Of a stretch of 64,000 nucleotides of DNA, positions 34,953-43,285 are shown piece by piece. Position 1 is the first letter of the stretch, and each line of letters starts with the position of its first letter. Origin of the DNA: an uncultured Oscillospiraceae bacterium. Its GTDB lineage: Bacteria; Bacillota; Clostridia; Oscillospirales; Ruminococcaceae. A program made the position numbers and the translations under genes. Under the pieces are notes generated by a model that had not been told where the DNA came from, did no database searches, and saw only the letters and a list, made by a program, of their open reading frames with translations. The DNA is taken from positions 1 to 64,000 of the forward strand of contig CAKSKU010000006.1 of the NCBI GenBank assembly GCA_934465295.1. Reading direction: 5' to 3'.

Positions 34953-36134
34953 ATGGGTTTTCTGTTTGATTATCAGACAGATGCCATAAAACGCATGAAA
35001 AACGGATGTGTTTTATGCGGAGGCGTAGGAAGCGGCAAGTCAAGAACTGCTATCGGATATTATTTTCTGAAAAACGGCGGCAAGCTTGATGATTACAGAC
35101 CTATGAAGAAAAAACAGGACTTATACATTATTACAACAGCACGAAAGCGTGACAGCCTCGAATGGGAGGGTGACCTTACACCATATTTGTTATCAAATGA
35201 AGACGGCGTATATATCGACTCTTGGAATAATATTCAGAAATACAAGGATGTCCACGGTGCATTCTTTATATTTGATGAACAGAGGGTCGTCGGTTCGGGA
35301 GCTTGGGTAAAAGCATTTCTCAATATCACCCGAAAAAATGAATGGATCCTTCTGTCTGCAACTCCCGGCGATAGCTGGAGCGATTATATTCCGGTATTCG
35401 TCGCCAACGGCTTTTACAAAAACAAGACTGATTTTATACGGCAGCATGTGGTGTATAATCACCGATGCAGCTTTCCAAAGATAGACAGGTATGTTGATAC
35501 GAACAAACTCGTCCGATACAGAAATGATATTCTGGTGGATATGGACTTCAACAGAAAAACGATATCACACGATATTCCCGTTCGTGTTGAGTACGATATT
35601 CTGACATACAAGGACGTTTCCAAACGAAGATGGAATATTTACACAGACGAGCCTGTCGTAAATGCGGCAGAGCTTTGTTATACACTGCGAAAGTGTGTAA
35701 ATACGGACGATTCACGGCAGGTGGCAATTCTTGAACTGCTTGATAAACACCCAAGAATGATCATATTCTACAATTTTGATTACGAGCTTGATATTTTAAA
35801 GTCGTTAAGCTATGGAAATAAGGTCAAAACTGCTGAATGGAACGGTCATAAACATGAACCCACACCCAAGACAAAATCATGGGTATATTTTGTTCAGTAC
35901 ACAGCCGGCGCAGAGGGGTGGAACTGTATCACTACTGATACGATCGTATTTTTCAGTCAAAACTATTCGTATAAGATAATGACACAGGCAAAAGGACGTA
36001 TTGATCGTCTTAACACTCCGTATAAGGAGCTGTACTATTATCATCTGAAATCGTCTGCGCCGATCGACATTGCTATCGGCAGAGCATTGGCGAGCAAGAA
36101 GAATTTCAATGAACGAAAATTTTGTGAGGGATAG
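34953..36134 (+). CDS. SF2 DNA helicase (DEAD/SNF2-like)
   Basis: 393 aa from ATG 34953 (AGGAGGTGATAG upstream). Motif I CGGVGSGKSRTA, II FIFDEQRV, III LLSATPGD, motif V YTAGAEGWNC, VI QAKGRIDRLN. The DE-x-R variant of motif II and the small size fit phage replication/remodelling helicases. Acts with the 1341-aa replisome protein by position. Confidence 0.88.
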   Translation: MGFLFDYQTDAIKRMKNGCVLCGGVGSGKSRTAIGYYFLKNGGKLDDYRPMKKKQDLYIITTARKRDSLEWEGDLTPYLLSNEDGVYIDSWNNIQKYKDVHGAFFIFDEQRVVGSGAWVKAFLNITRKNEWILLSATPGDSWSDYIPVFVANGFYKNKTDFIRQHVVYNHRCSFPKIDRYVDTNKLVRYRNDILVDMDFNRKTISHDIPVRVEYDILTYKDVSKRRWNIYTDEPVVNAAELCYTLRKCVNTDDSRQVAILELLDKHPRMIIFYNFDYELDILKSLSYGNKVKTAEWNGHKHEPTPKTKSWVYFVQYTAGAEGWNCITTDTIVFFSQNYSYKIMTQAKGRIDRLNTPYKELYYYHLKSSAPIDIAIGRALASKKNFNERKFCEG

Positions 36135-36137
36135 GAA

Positions 36138-36317
36138 ATGAGGGCAGATGAAAAAATACACTTTGTAGGCAAATGTGATACCTGTGAATACAAATTCGGG
36201 ATCAATAATTTTGATTATCAGGATGGTGTCAAAATTGATATCTTCGGACGTCAGTTCTTTCGCTGTCCGAATTGTAACGGAACTACGGAAATACACGAGG
36301 AGGAAAATCATGCGTAA
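36138..36317 (+). CDS. 59-aa zinc-ribbon protein
   Basis: Two CxxC knuckles (KCDTCEYKFG; RCPNCNGTTE). ATG 36138 lies 3 bp after the helicase stop; the end overlaps the next gene by 8 bp. Confidence 0.65.
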   Translation: MRADEKIHFVGKCDTCEYKFGINNFDYQDGVKIDIFGRQFFRCPNCNGTTEIHEEENHA

Positions 36318-36972
36318 AAATGATATACTGATACTTTTGGTTATGGCGTTGAATATTATAATGCCTTTTAATATGCCAAAGAACAATGATATTCAACCTA
36401 TGGCAGAAACAATCAACGAGGTTTATATTTATGAGTTCGTTCCTGTTCCGATTTATGTAACAGAGACAACCGAACCATATTTTGAGATATCCGAGGAGGA
36501 AACACTCGACATTCAACTGCAGGAGATAAACGAAAATTTTGACATTCTTTCACCAAGCGGATATGACTGCGAACAGCTTTTATATTCTGTTCAGGACAAA
36601 TATCGCTATGAAATGGCTAAAAATATTCCCGCAATTCTTGAAGCTGAAGAGAAATATGGAGTAAATGCTTTATATTTGATGTGCAAGCTTGGTCTTGAAA
36701 GCGGCTGGGCAAAGTATCCTTCGGGTGAGAATAATCTGGGAGGTTGGACAAATGCTGATGGGTCGTATATGGATTTTGACAGCGAGAAAGAGTGTATCAT
36801 GCATATAGCCGAGAATCTCTCGACCGAGTATAAAGAGAAATCGGGAACAAGACTCGCAGATGTATGCGAGCGATATTGTCCGAGTGACGGCTATTCCGAA
36901 ACACTCATTGACATTATGGTCGGACGCAAAGAAAAAATCGAAGAAATGGAGGTACAATCCGATGAGTTATGA
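36310..36972 (+). CDS. Secreted glucosaminidase-like cell-wall hydrolase
   Basis: 220 aa from ATG 36310 (GAGGAGG 7 nt before). N-terminal signal/anchor (ILILLVMALNIIMPFNM), Thr/Glu-rich linker, then a lysozyme-like fold: LMCKLGLESGWAKYP with the catalytic Glu, NNLGGWTNADGSY, and RLADVCERYCPSDGYSETL. Matches endo-beta-N-acetylglucosaminidase (LytG-type) domains that cut peptidoglycan. Possible lysis or entry enzyme. Confidence 0.8.
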   Translation: MRKNDILILLVMALNIIMPFNMPKNNDIQPMAETINEVYIYEFVPVPIYVTETTEPYFEISEEETLDIQLQEINENFDILSPSGYDCEQLLYSVQDKYRYEMAKNIPAILEAEEKYGVNALYLMCKLGLESGWAKYPSGENNLGGWTNADGSYMDFDSEKECIMHIAENLSTEYKEKSGTRLADVCERYCPSDGYSETLIDIMVGRKEKIEEMEVQSDEL

Positions 36973-37891
36973 ATATGACCAGTATTTGCAGCAGCACAGA
37001 AACAACGTCAAAAGAGGTTTTGAGTGGCTTCTGACAAATTTGCCGACTGTTCTGACCGGACAGCCCGATGCAAGCTGGCAGATCGTATTTGATCACGATT
37101 CGTCAAAGAACAATGACGATGAATACTTGGCTTACGATGCCTATTTATATGGTAACAATCGTTCGTATGAGGTAATGGAAGCGTTTAAAAGAGCATAGCT
37201 TCTTCACATTCACCGAAATCCGCACCATTGGCAGTATTGGGTGCTCAATAACGATGATCCGAATGAGGGCGAAGTTATCCTTGATATGCCATATAATTAC
37301 ATTATCGAAATGATATGTGACTGGTGGTCATTCAGCTGGCAAAAGGGCGATCTCGGAGAGATATTTAATTGGTATGATGAGCATTCCGATTACATAAAGT
37401 TTTCTCCCAAGACAAGAAAAACTGTCGAGGATATTCTTGAACAGATGAGAGATAGACTTGGATTGAATACACTCTCACATCATGGGATCAAGGGTCAGAA
37501 GTGGGGAGAGCGCAACGGACCGCCTTATCCGCTTGACAAACAGCGAGAAAAGAGTATAATGGAAGACATCTACATAGGTAAAAGTCTTGGTGCAAAAAGC
37601 AAAAATTATGATGTTCTCGATCCCGAGTCCGGAGAAATTTTTCGTTTTGCAGAAGGTACATACATTAAAAATATTAAAGTGTTTGCCGGTAAGGGTGGAA
37701 CAAAACCTTTAGATACAGAAGTAGCAGACGGCTTAGCCGAACAGCAAGGCGGAAAAGCCACAGAATGGCAGCATTGTAAAGGTATAGGTACCATCGATTA
37801 TTACGGTGAGGATGTTGATGTTGAGGTACATTGGTTTCAAGAGCCAACTGTTGGCAAATGCAAATTTAAAATCAAGAATTGGAGGTATTAA
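36962..37891 (+). pseudogene. DUF5662-like / HHG-motif / Ntox50-like protein interrupted by an amber codon
   Basis: A 310-codon frame with one in-frame TAG at 37196-37198. Before it: YDQYLQQHRNNVKRGFEWL; directly after: LLHIHRNPHHWQYWVL, then LDMPYNYIIEMICDWW, all DUF5662-like. The TAG stands where I expect Trp (TGG to TAG). At about 170 comes SHHGIKGQKWGER, and the C-terminus (VFAGKGGTKPL, GGKATEWQHCKGIG, VEVHWFQEPTVGK) matches polymorphic-toxin-50 (Ntox50) domains. Other phage genes use TAG as stop, so recoding is not general. The downstream part could restart at GTG 37241. Confidence 0.7.
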
Positions 37892-37894
37892 ATT

Positions 37895-38053
37895 ATGAAA
37901 GTTCGTTGGAAAGGCAAAACAGATTTCCTTGTACTCACCCACGATAAGATCTATACTGTTCTTGCTATCGAGAGAGGTTGGTACAGATTAATCGATGACA
38001 GCGGCGAGGATTATTTATATCCTCCCGATAATTTTGAAATCATAGAGGAATAA
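37895..38053 (+). CDS. 52-aa SH3-like small protein
   Basis: MKVRWKGKTDFLVLTHDKIY then IERGWYRLIDDSGEDYLYPP. Such small beta-barrel proteins are frequent beside toxin-like genes in Firmicutes; whether it protects against the Ntox50-like domain is speculation. SD GGAGG 8 nt before ATG. Confidence 0.6.
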   Translation: MKVRWKGKTDFLVLTHDKIYTVLAIERGWYRLIDDSGEDYLYPPDNFEIIEE

Positions 38054-38108
38054 CCCCTATCGAATGCTCCGGATTGTGTAAAAGCAGTTCGGAGTATTTT
38101 TATGCCTC

Positions 38109-38133
38109 CGCAAAAAATGCAAGTTCCTTTATG
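38109..38133 (+). promoter_or_regulatory. 25-bp phage motif, copy 12
   Basis: CGC-N7-GCA-N7-TTATG; 34 bp before ATG 38168. Confidence 0.75.
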
Positions 38134-38167
38134 GGAAACCAATATTATATTTAGGAGGATTTAAACT

Positions 38168-38353
38168 ATGAAACTTTCTGAAATTAAAGTAAACAGAGCG
38201 ACCTTGATGGACATCATTACCGATGATTCCGTGTACGCAATTGTTAAAGACAGATGCTGGCACAAGGACAAGCCGATAATGAAGCCAATCAAAGATGTTG
38301 ATGTTGAAGAACTTTTATCAGAAGAAACTATCATCGTTCAGATCACAGAATGA
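38168..38353 (+). CDS. Hypothetical 61-aa phage protein
   Basis: KLSEIKVNRATLMDIITDDS then acidic end. The leader (ATATTATATTTAGGAGGATTT) is nearly the one used at 19791 and 22806. Function unknown. Confidence 0.6.
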   Translation: MKLSEIKVNRATLMDIITDDSVYAIVKDRCWHKDKPIMKPIKDVDVEELLSEETIIVQITE

Positions 38354-38423
38354 ACGGAAACCCAAAACAAGACTCGGTGGAAACATCGGGTCTTAACTTT
38401 TTATATTTTGAAAGGAGATATTT

Positions 38424-39464
38424 ATGAACGCTATTAAAGGTTACAAAGTATTTAATTCTGATTGGACCTGCAGAGGATTCCAGTACAAGGTCGGAGAAAC
38501 ATTTACCCACAATGGAAACATCGAGATGTGTGGTAAAGGATTTCATTTTTGCCAGAAAGCAAGCGATTGTTTCAATTATTATGACTTCAACAGCAATAAT
38601 AAGGTTGCTGAAGTCGAGGCTATCGGCTTGGTAGAAACCCGTGAAAATAAATCAGTTACCGATAAAATTAGGATTGTCCGTGAGGTTTCATGGCAGGAAC
38701 TTTTAACTATTGTAAATGAGGGGCATGATTGTACCGGATTATGCAATACTGGTGACCGCAATACTGGTAACCGCAATACTGGTGACTGGAATACTGGTGA
38801 CCGCAATACTGGTAACCGCAATACTGGTAACTGGAATACTGGTGACCGCAATACTGGTAACCGCAATACTGGTAACTGGAATACTGGTAACCGCAATACT
38901 GGTAACCGCAATACTGGTAACTGCAATACTGGTGACTGGAATACTGGTGACTGGAATACTGGTGACTGGAATACTGGTAACCGCAATACTGGTAACTGGA
39001 ATACTGGTAACCGCAATACTGGTGACCGCAATACTGGTAACTGGAATACTGGTGACTGGAATACTGGTGACTGGAATACTGGTAACTGGAATACTGGTGA
39101 CTGGAATAGTTCAAATTATAGTACGGGTTTCTTCAATAATAAACAACAGCCGATTTATATGTTTAATCAACCTATTGAAATACGGAGAGAAAATATTTAC
39201 AGCATCAAAGGTTTTCAAATTCTTAGTTGGAGTTTTGAAAATTCGTGGTGGGTCTATTCGGAAAATATGACAGAAAAAGAAAAGGCCACACATCCTGAAC
39301 ATGAAACAACAGGCGGTTATCTAAAAACAGTCGATTTTAAAACAGCTTGCGGTATGATGTGGAAAAAGCTTGATAATGAAGAGAGAGCGGCTGTAATTGA
39401 AATTCCAAATTTCGATGCTGATGTATTTAAAGATATTACCGGAATTGATATAAAAAATAACTAA
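38424..39464 (+). CDS. DUF7666-like protein with 24 pentapeptide repeats
   Basis: 346 aa. N-terminal domain (residues 1-105) with GYKVFNSDWTCRGFQYKVGE and CGKGFHFCQKASDCFNYY, seen in other phage proteins. Then 24 units of N-T-G-x-x (x-x is DR, NR, DW, NW or NC), a right-handed beta-helix as in Pentapeptide_2 proteins. The C-terminal domain (WVYSENMTEKEKATHPEHE) is soluble. Could be an adhesin-like or DNA-mimic structure; not decidable from sequence. Confidence 0.75.
   Translation: MNAIKGYKVFNSDWTCRGFQYKVGETFTHNGNIEMCGKGFHFCQKASDCFNYYDFNSNNKVAEVEAIGLVETRENKSVTDKIRIVREVSWQELLTIVNEGHDCTGLCNTGDRNTGNRNTGDWNTGDRNTGNRNTGNWNTGDRNTGNRNTGNWNTGNRNTGNRNTGNCNTGDWNTGDWNTGDWNTGNRNTGNWNTGNRNTGDRNTGNWNTGDWNTGDWNTGNWNTGDWNSSNYSTGFFNNKQQPIYMFNQPIEIRRENIYSIKGFQILSWSFENSWWVYSENMTEKEKATHPEHETTGGYLKTVDFKTACGMMWKKLDNEERAAVIEIPNFDADVFKDITGIDIKNN
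38745..39104 (+). repeat. 24 tandem 15-bp units
   Basis: Exactly 24 copies of AATACTGGT followed by RACYGS-type variation (GACCGC, AACCGC, GACTGG, AACTGG, AACTGC). Period 15 keeps the frame, so copy number can change without frameshift. It also opens spurious frames on both strands. Confidence 0.97.
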
Positions 39465-39492
39465 TTTTATATTTTGAAAGGAGTAAAAAGTT

Positions 39493-39810
39493 ATGAGTAA
39501 AAAAGGCAAAGGTATAAAGTTATCCCCGAAACACGGCATGAACCCGTGTATTCCTATCTGCTGTTGGTGCGGCAAGGAAAAGAATGAGATAGTTCTTCTC
39601 GGTAAATTAAAGAAAGATGCAGAGGCACCAAGAAATGCTGTTATTGACTATGAGCCGTGTGAAGAATGTCAGGCTAAATTCAATATGGGTGTTGTACTTA
39701 TCGAAGTGACAAAAAATCAGCCGAATAAGAATGCAATACCTATAAACGGCTCAAGGCTTCTTATTGAAGATAATTTATATTCGGAATTGGTAGGTGACAA
39801 GAATGTATGA
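39493..39810 (+). CDS. Phage zinc-ribbon protein
   Basis: 105 aa with CCWCGKEKNE and CEECQAKF Cys pairs, probably one zinc site. TTATATTTTGAAAGGAG leader. Relatives in phages have no known function. Confidence 0.65.
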   Translation: MSKKGKGIKLSPKHGMNPCIPICCWCGKEKNEIVLLGKLKKDAEAPRNAVIDYEPCEECQAKFNMGVVLIEVTKNQPNKNAIPINGSRLLIEDNLYSELVGDKNV

Positions 39811-40018
39811 TATTAAACGTCGAAAAGAAATCAGTGGCATGACGGTTAAAGATGTTATATTTGAACTGGCTAAGTTGCCAAGTGACGCTGTTGTTGTATG
39901 TTGCGGAGACGATAATGTATGGATTCATGTCGAACAGGATAACAGTGTTGTTTGCATTGACGTTGAAAGCCTTGATGATTGCTATGATAGTGATTGGAGT
40001 GACGATAATGAGCAGTGA
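39803..40018 (+). CDS. Hypothetical 71-aa acidic protein
   Basis: ATG 39803 (a GTG at 39794 is an alternative). MTVKDVIFELAKLPSDAVVV then acidic DDNVWIHVEQD; small phage protein of unknown role, overlapping both neighbours. Confidence 0.55.
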   Translation: MYDIKRRKEISGMTVKDVIFELAKLPSDAVVVCCGDDNVWIHVEQDNSVVCIDVESLDDCYDSDWSDDNEQ

Positions 40019-40247
40019 AAGAAGAGATAAAGCGAGAAAATTTTTGACAATGCTCGAACGAAAAATCGATAACTGGGACGAGAGGTCTTGCTTTACCGTA
40101 TGCGGTGTGAAAAATCTGAGCCGTTCGGATATGGATGACCTTATATTATACACGATGCGTTTCATAGAATACGGATATTTTATGGGGCTTCGTGAACCGC
40201 TCGGAAGCATCGCCGAGGTTTTGAAAAATGCTGATATTTACAGATGA
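40008..40247 (+). CDS. Hypothetical 79-aa helical protein
   Basis: From ATG 40008 inside the preceding gene's end. ARKFLTMLERKIDNWDERSC and RFIEYGYFMGLREPLGS; unknown function. Confidence 0.55.
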   Translation: MSSERRDKARKFLTMLERKIDNWDERSCFTVCGVKNLSRSDMDDLILYTMRFIEYGYFMGLREPLGSIAEVLKNADIYR

Positions 40248-40265
40248 ATTGGAGGACTATGATCA

Positions 40266-40850
40266 ATGACTAATAAAGAAAAGTTTATTACCGATATGAA
40301 AGGCAAGCTCGGCAATGATATTTTTGTAACGGAGCTTGCAGATAAGCTTGAAAAGATAAATTTCTTTGTCGCTCCTGCGAGCATAAATCACCATGGAAAT
40401 CACGACGGAGGCTTGTATGAACATTGCAATGAGGTGACTTTTCAGCTTTTATATTTGACAAAGCGGCTGGATCTCACATGGGACCGTCCGGAAAGCCTTT
40501 ATATTGTTGGCATGCTGCATGATCTTTGCAAGTGCGATGATTATGTAAAATTACCCGTGGAAATAAAATGGGGCGATAGCATTACATGCTCTTATAATTC
40601 ACCCACTGAAAAACATTGGGAATACAACAAAAACGGTCTTCTTCCGGGTCATGGTGAGAAATCAGTAATAATGGCTCAGAATATTTATGGATATCTGACC
40701 GAGGAGGAGATCATGTGCATCAGATGGCACATGGGGGCTTTTGACGACAAGTCAAATTGGCAGTATTACAGCGGTGCTGTTGCTAAATATCCGAATGTTC
40801 TGTTCACTCATACTGCTGATATGATAGCATCTCAGATAAGCAGTATCTGA
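40266..40850 (+). CDS. HD-domain phosphohydrolase
   Basis: 194 aa. HD-type metal ligands visible: H in YEHCNEV, HD in GMLHDLCK, H in LPGHGEKS, H in RWHMGAFD, and D in THTADMIAS. Similar phage/host proteins hydrolyse nucleotides or cyclic nucleotides; this one's substrate is unknown. Confidence 0.8.
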   Translation: MTNKEKFITDMKGKLGNDIFVTELADKLEKINFFVAPASINHHGNHDGGLYEHCNEVTFQLLYLTKRLDLTWDRPESLYIVGMLHDLCKCDDYVKLPVEIKWGDSITCSYNSPTEKHWEYNKNGLLPGHGEKSVIMAQNIYGYLTEEEIMCIRWHMGAFDDKSNWQYYSGAVAKYPNVLFTHTADMIASQISSI

Positions 40851-40872
40851 AAAACGAAAGGAGAGTTTAATT

Positions 40873-41280
40873 ATGAATCCTATAACAGTCGGACTCAGTG
40901 ATGTAAAGAACGTAAAATTGGCAAAGGTTGAGGCATACCAAGTAGGCGATTATTGGTATCTTCGACTCGTTTATGATTACGAAAATACCAATGGAGATAA
41001 ATTCAAACTGGAAATTCCTAAAATGGAGCTTCCCCTGAAACCGGATAGGTTACCCGATCTTGTCCATGTATTCGATTATGATATACGTGTAGCTGTCCAA
41101 ACTGCCCAGATAGGTGCTTTGAATTGTGTTTCCCTTTTTCCGGGAATCATGACAGACATAGACAATCCCGATTTCTCAGAAAAAAGCAATTATGTCATAA
41201 AACAAATTTCCAGACGGATGACAATTGAGGATATCGAGAAGGAACTGGGTTACAAAGTAAATATTGTAAAGGATTATTAA
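40873..41280 (+). CDS. Hypothetical 135-aa beta-rich phage protein
   Basis: Starts NPITVGLSDVKNVKLAKVEA with strand-like WYLRLVYDYEN; ends ERMTIEDIEKELGYKV-like. AAAGGAG 8 nt before ATG. No family recognised. Confidence 0.6.
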   Translation: MNPITVGLSDVKNVKLAKVEAYQVGDYWYLRLVYDYENTNGDKFKLEIPKMELPLKPDRLPDLVHVFDYDIRVAVQTAQIGALNCVSLFPGIMTDIDNPDFSEKSNYVIKQISRRMTIEDIEKELGYKVNIVKDY

Positions 41281-41284
41281 AAAT

Positions 41285-41514
41285 ATGGCTAATGCTAAAC
41301 AGTGTGATAGGTGCGGCGAATTTTACGTCGACATGCCAAAATCCGAAATTGATTTTTTGACCAATGAGTATGCGTATGTCGCACCCTTGTCAACTATCAA
41401 GTCAATACAGTATTCGGTACTGGATATGTGGAGCGTAACGCCGATTTAGATTTATGCCAAAAATGCCTTGACGAGTTTTGTGAGCGGATAAGACCAATTA
41501 ACGAAAGAGCTTAG
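41285..41514 (+). pseudogene. Frameshifted zinc-ribbon gene
   Basis: ATG 41285 encodes CDRCGEFYVDMPKSE and stops at 41448, but the overlapping frame around 41405 encodes FGTGYVERNADLDLCQKC then LDEFCERI to a stop at 41512. The two halves together give the CxxC..CxxC pair of a zinc ribbon, so one small indel near 41400-41415 probably broke the gene. Confidence 0.6.
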
Positions 41515-41533
41515 GGAAACTTAGGCTCTTTTC
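41507..41533 (+). terminator. GGAAAC-loop terminator
   Basis: GAGCTTAG-GGAAAC-TTAGGCTC plus TTTTC, close variant of terminators A-D. Confidence 0.8.
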
Positions 41534-41561
41534 TTATTTATATTTGAAAGGAGAATTTTTT

Positions 41562-42032
41562 ATGGCAATTCATATAAAGTCTGTGGACGAATTATCAATT
41601 TGTGTAAACATTGAGGATAAAACATTAAAGTGTGCACTTGACACATTTAATGCGGACTTAAAGGTCGGCGCTGACGTTTATACCATGGGCGGACTGGAGT
41701 TTGTATCTTTAAACTTTGAAAACGAGGAGGAATTTTACAAATTCAAAACAGTTATTGACAGAATTGCTTTTGAAGTGGAACATAAGGAGGAAGAAAAGCG
41801 TAAAACATGTCTGGAAATTTTTAATAAAGAACATATGGACGGGGTAAATCTGATTCTTCGGGGGTGTTGTAACGGATGCCCTTATAAAGAAGGATATATT
41901 TATTCCAAAGAATGCTTTTGCGCTATGCCATCAAAGCGACATATGACTGACTATCAAAACAGAAGTCATTGGCTGGGAAGCAGCCATTCGAGGTATGAGA
42001 AACCCGATGAATTCTTGGGAGAGGAGCGATAG
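41562..42032 (+). CDS. Hypothetical 156-aa phage protein
   Basis: From ATG 41562 (TTATATTTGAAAGGAG). N-terminal ferredoxin-like region (ALDTFNADLKVGADVYTMGG), then GCCNGCPYKEGYIYSKEC, a possible metal site. The last 25 residues overlap the next gene's frame. Confidence 0.6.
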   Translation: MAIHIKSVDELSICVNIEDKTLKCALDTFNADLKVGADVYTMGGLEFVSLNFENEEEFYKFKTVIDRIAFEVEHKEEEKRKTCLEIFNKEHMDGVNLILRGCCNGCPYKEGYIYSKECFCAMPSKRHMTDYQNRSHWLGSSHSRYEKPDEFLGEER

Positions 42033-42229
42033 TGGGTGGTTTTCTTCTGAAGATGATATGGGCGTCGATTATGTGCAATATAATTCGCACTCCGATCCAT
42101 CAGAACTTTACTTCATAGGTTCTACTGACCAGGATCTCATGCTTAGACTTGCTAATTCTGGTACCGATCATCGTAAGTTCATGAGAATGATTGTCGTGTA
42201 TTGTGATATCACCGCTCCGCTGTATTGGT
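41995..42229 (+). CDS. Split gene, exon 1: divergent ThyX-like phage protein
   Basis: Exon 1 from ATG 41995 ends mid-codon at T 42229 (...DITAPLYW). In frame upstream, GWEAAIRG continues back to 41947 without an ATG, so the start may lie further left at a non-ATG codon. Joined to exon 2 it reads APLYW-WKEFDTYKVGTVANS, restoring a conserved block. Weak overall likeness to thymidylate synthase ThyX folds (position of the RHR motif taken by other residues) is an inference. Confidence 0.75.
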
Positions 42230-43285
42230 AAACTCTTTCTGCCAATGAAACACTTTTCCTATTTATCGATAGGGGTCGCTCATGCGGCTAACGGGGAACC
42301 ACCCATTGGAATCCCGTGGGAAACACACTTATATTCTAAGTGTGAACCTGTAGAGACTATCCCCTATGCCTTCTGGGCGGGGGAGTAGGGCTACTATTGA
42401 TACGTAGCTGGGTTTTAGAAAACGAAGCCCATGAAAACCGAAACGGTGTCCTATTGTTTTATAAAAATATGTGTAAAAATTATGGTGAATTTAAATTTTA
42501 CGAAAAGGAAGTGATAAAATGGATAAATTATGTCATCATGGAATATTAGGTCAGCGTTGGGGTATAAGGCGTTATCAAAACAAAGATGGTACACTTACAA
42601 CAGAGGGAAGAAAGCGCTTAAGATTAGATGTATACGACCAAGACCACGCCTCTGATATTGTTTTGAAGAAAGGCACAAAAGCATCGAGAGTTGTTTCAAT
42701 CGATCGTTATGAAGAGTTTAAGAATCCAGAATGGGGCGGAAGTGACAAATTAGCCAAAAAATATCTCAATGATGTGCAGTCAAATGAAAGAAAATACGAT
42801 CGAAAATACGTATCGGTTGATGGTATAAGAAACAGTGGACGAATCAACGGAAAAGATTTTTATACATCATGGTTTACCGGAGATGGATACGAGCCTAACA
42901 ACGCATATATCACAATGTATGAATTGAAAAAGGACGCTCGAGTTGCTTCCGGCAAACAAGTCGTTGATGCTTTGATTAAAGAGGTTGGCCCTGAAAAAGT
43001 CACTAATATGCTAAAAAGTGACAAAACAATTAAATCATTAACGCTTGATTACACTCGTGACCAAAATTTATTTAATAAGGTTAATAAACACTTTATAGAT
43101 ATGGGTTACGACGCTATCGAAGATATTAATGATCTTGATACCGATATGCCTATTATAGTATTAAATTCGTCAAAAACTCTTCAAGAAAAATATACGCAAA
43201 CTGGAAAAGAAGCGTTAGACGAACTTTTTAAAAAATATAGTAGCTAAATACACAAAAAACAATAGTAAAAGATAGTCCATTAATG
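42230..43285 (+). other. Self-splicing group I intron (1056 nt)
   Basis: P1 pairs exon AUUGGU (42224-42229) with GCCAAU (42241-42246), with the U-G pair at the splice site. P10 pairs exon-2 GGAAAG (43286-43291) with CUUUCU (42235-42240), so one guide sequence aligns both exons. P3: AUAGGGG 42269-42275 / CCCCUAU 42361-42367. P4: ACGGG / CCCGU (42291, 42313). P7: GACUAU 42355-42360 / AUAGUC 43272-43277, in R- and S-like contexts GUAGAGACUA and AAGAUAGUCC. The intron ends in G 43285. A 242-codon ORF fills the P8 region. Confidence 0.93.
42519..43247 (+). CDS. Intron-encoded protein: HHG motif plus ART-like domain
   Basis: 242 aa, SD GGAAGTG before ATG 42519. It is not a recognisable homing endonuclease. 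Starts DKLCHHGILGQRWGIRRYQN then KDGTLTTEGRKR, the same block as the protein at 53298. The rest (KKGTKASRVVSIDRYEE, DFYTSWFTGDGYEPN, GYDAIEDINDLDTDMPIIVL) has the order of sequence marks seen in ADP-ribosyltransferase-fold domains of phage head proteins; this is inference. More AT-rich than its neighbours. Confidence 0.75.
   Translation: MDKLCHHGILGQRWGIRRYQNKDGTLTTEGRKRLRLDVYDQDHASDIVLKKGTKASRVVSIDRYEEFKNPEWGGSDKLAKKYLNDVQSNERKYDRKYVSVDGIRNSGRINGKDFYTSWFTGDGYEPNNAYITMYELKKDARVASGKQVVDALIKEVGPEKVTNMLKSDKTIKSLTLDYTRDQNLFNKVNKHFIDMGYDAIEDINDLDTDMPIIVLNSSKTLQEKYTQTGKEALDELFKKYSS

Noticed and set aside
36962..37891. General TAG recoding in this phage
   Set aside because: TAG ends other intact genes such as the SF2 helicase (36132-36134), so one isolated amber does not support an altered code.
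38745..39104. CRISPR-like or satellite repeat
   Set aside because: The units are coding, in frame and without spacers.
38579..39270. Long open frames on both strands over the 15-bp repeats
   Set aside because: They come from the repeat period being a multiple of three; only the frame with flanking DUF7666-like sequence and an RBS is believable.
42519..43247. Homing endonuclease in the intron
   Set aside because: No LAGLIDADG, HNH or GIY-YIG motif is visible.
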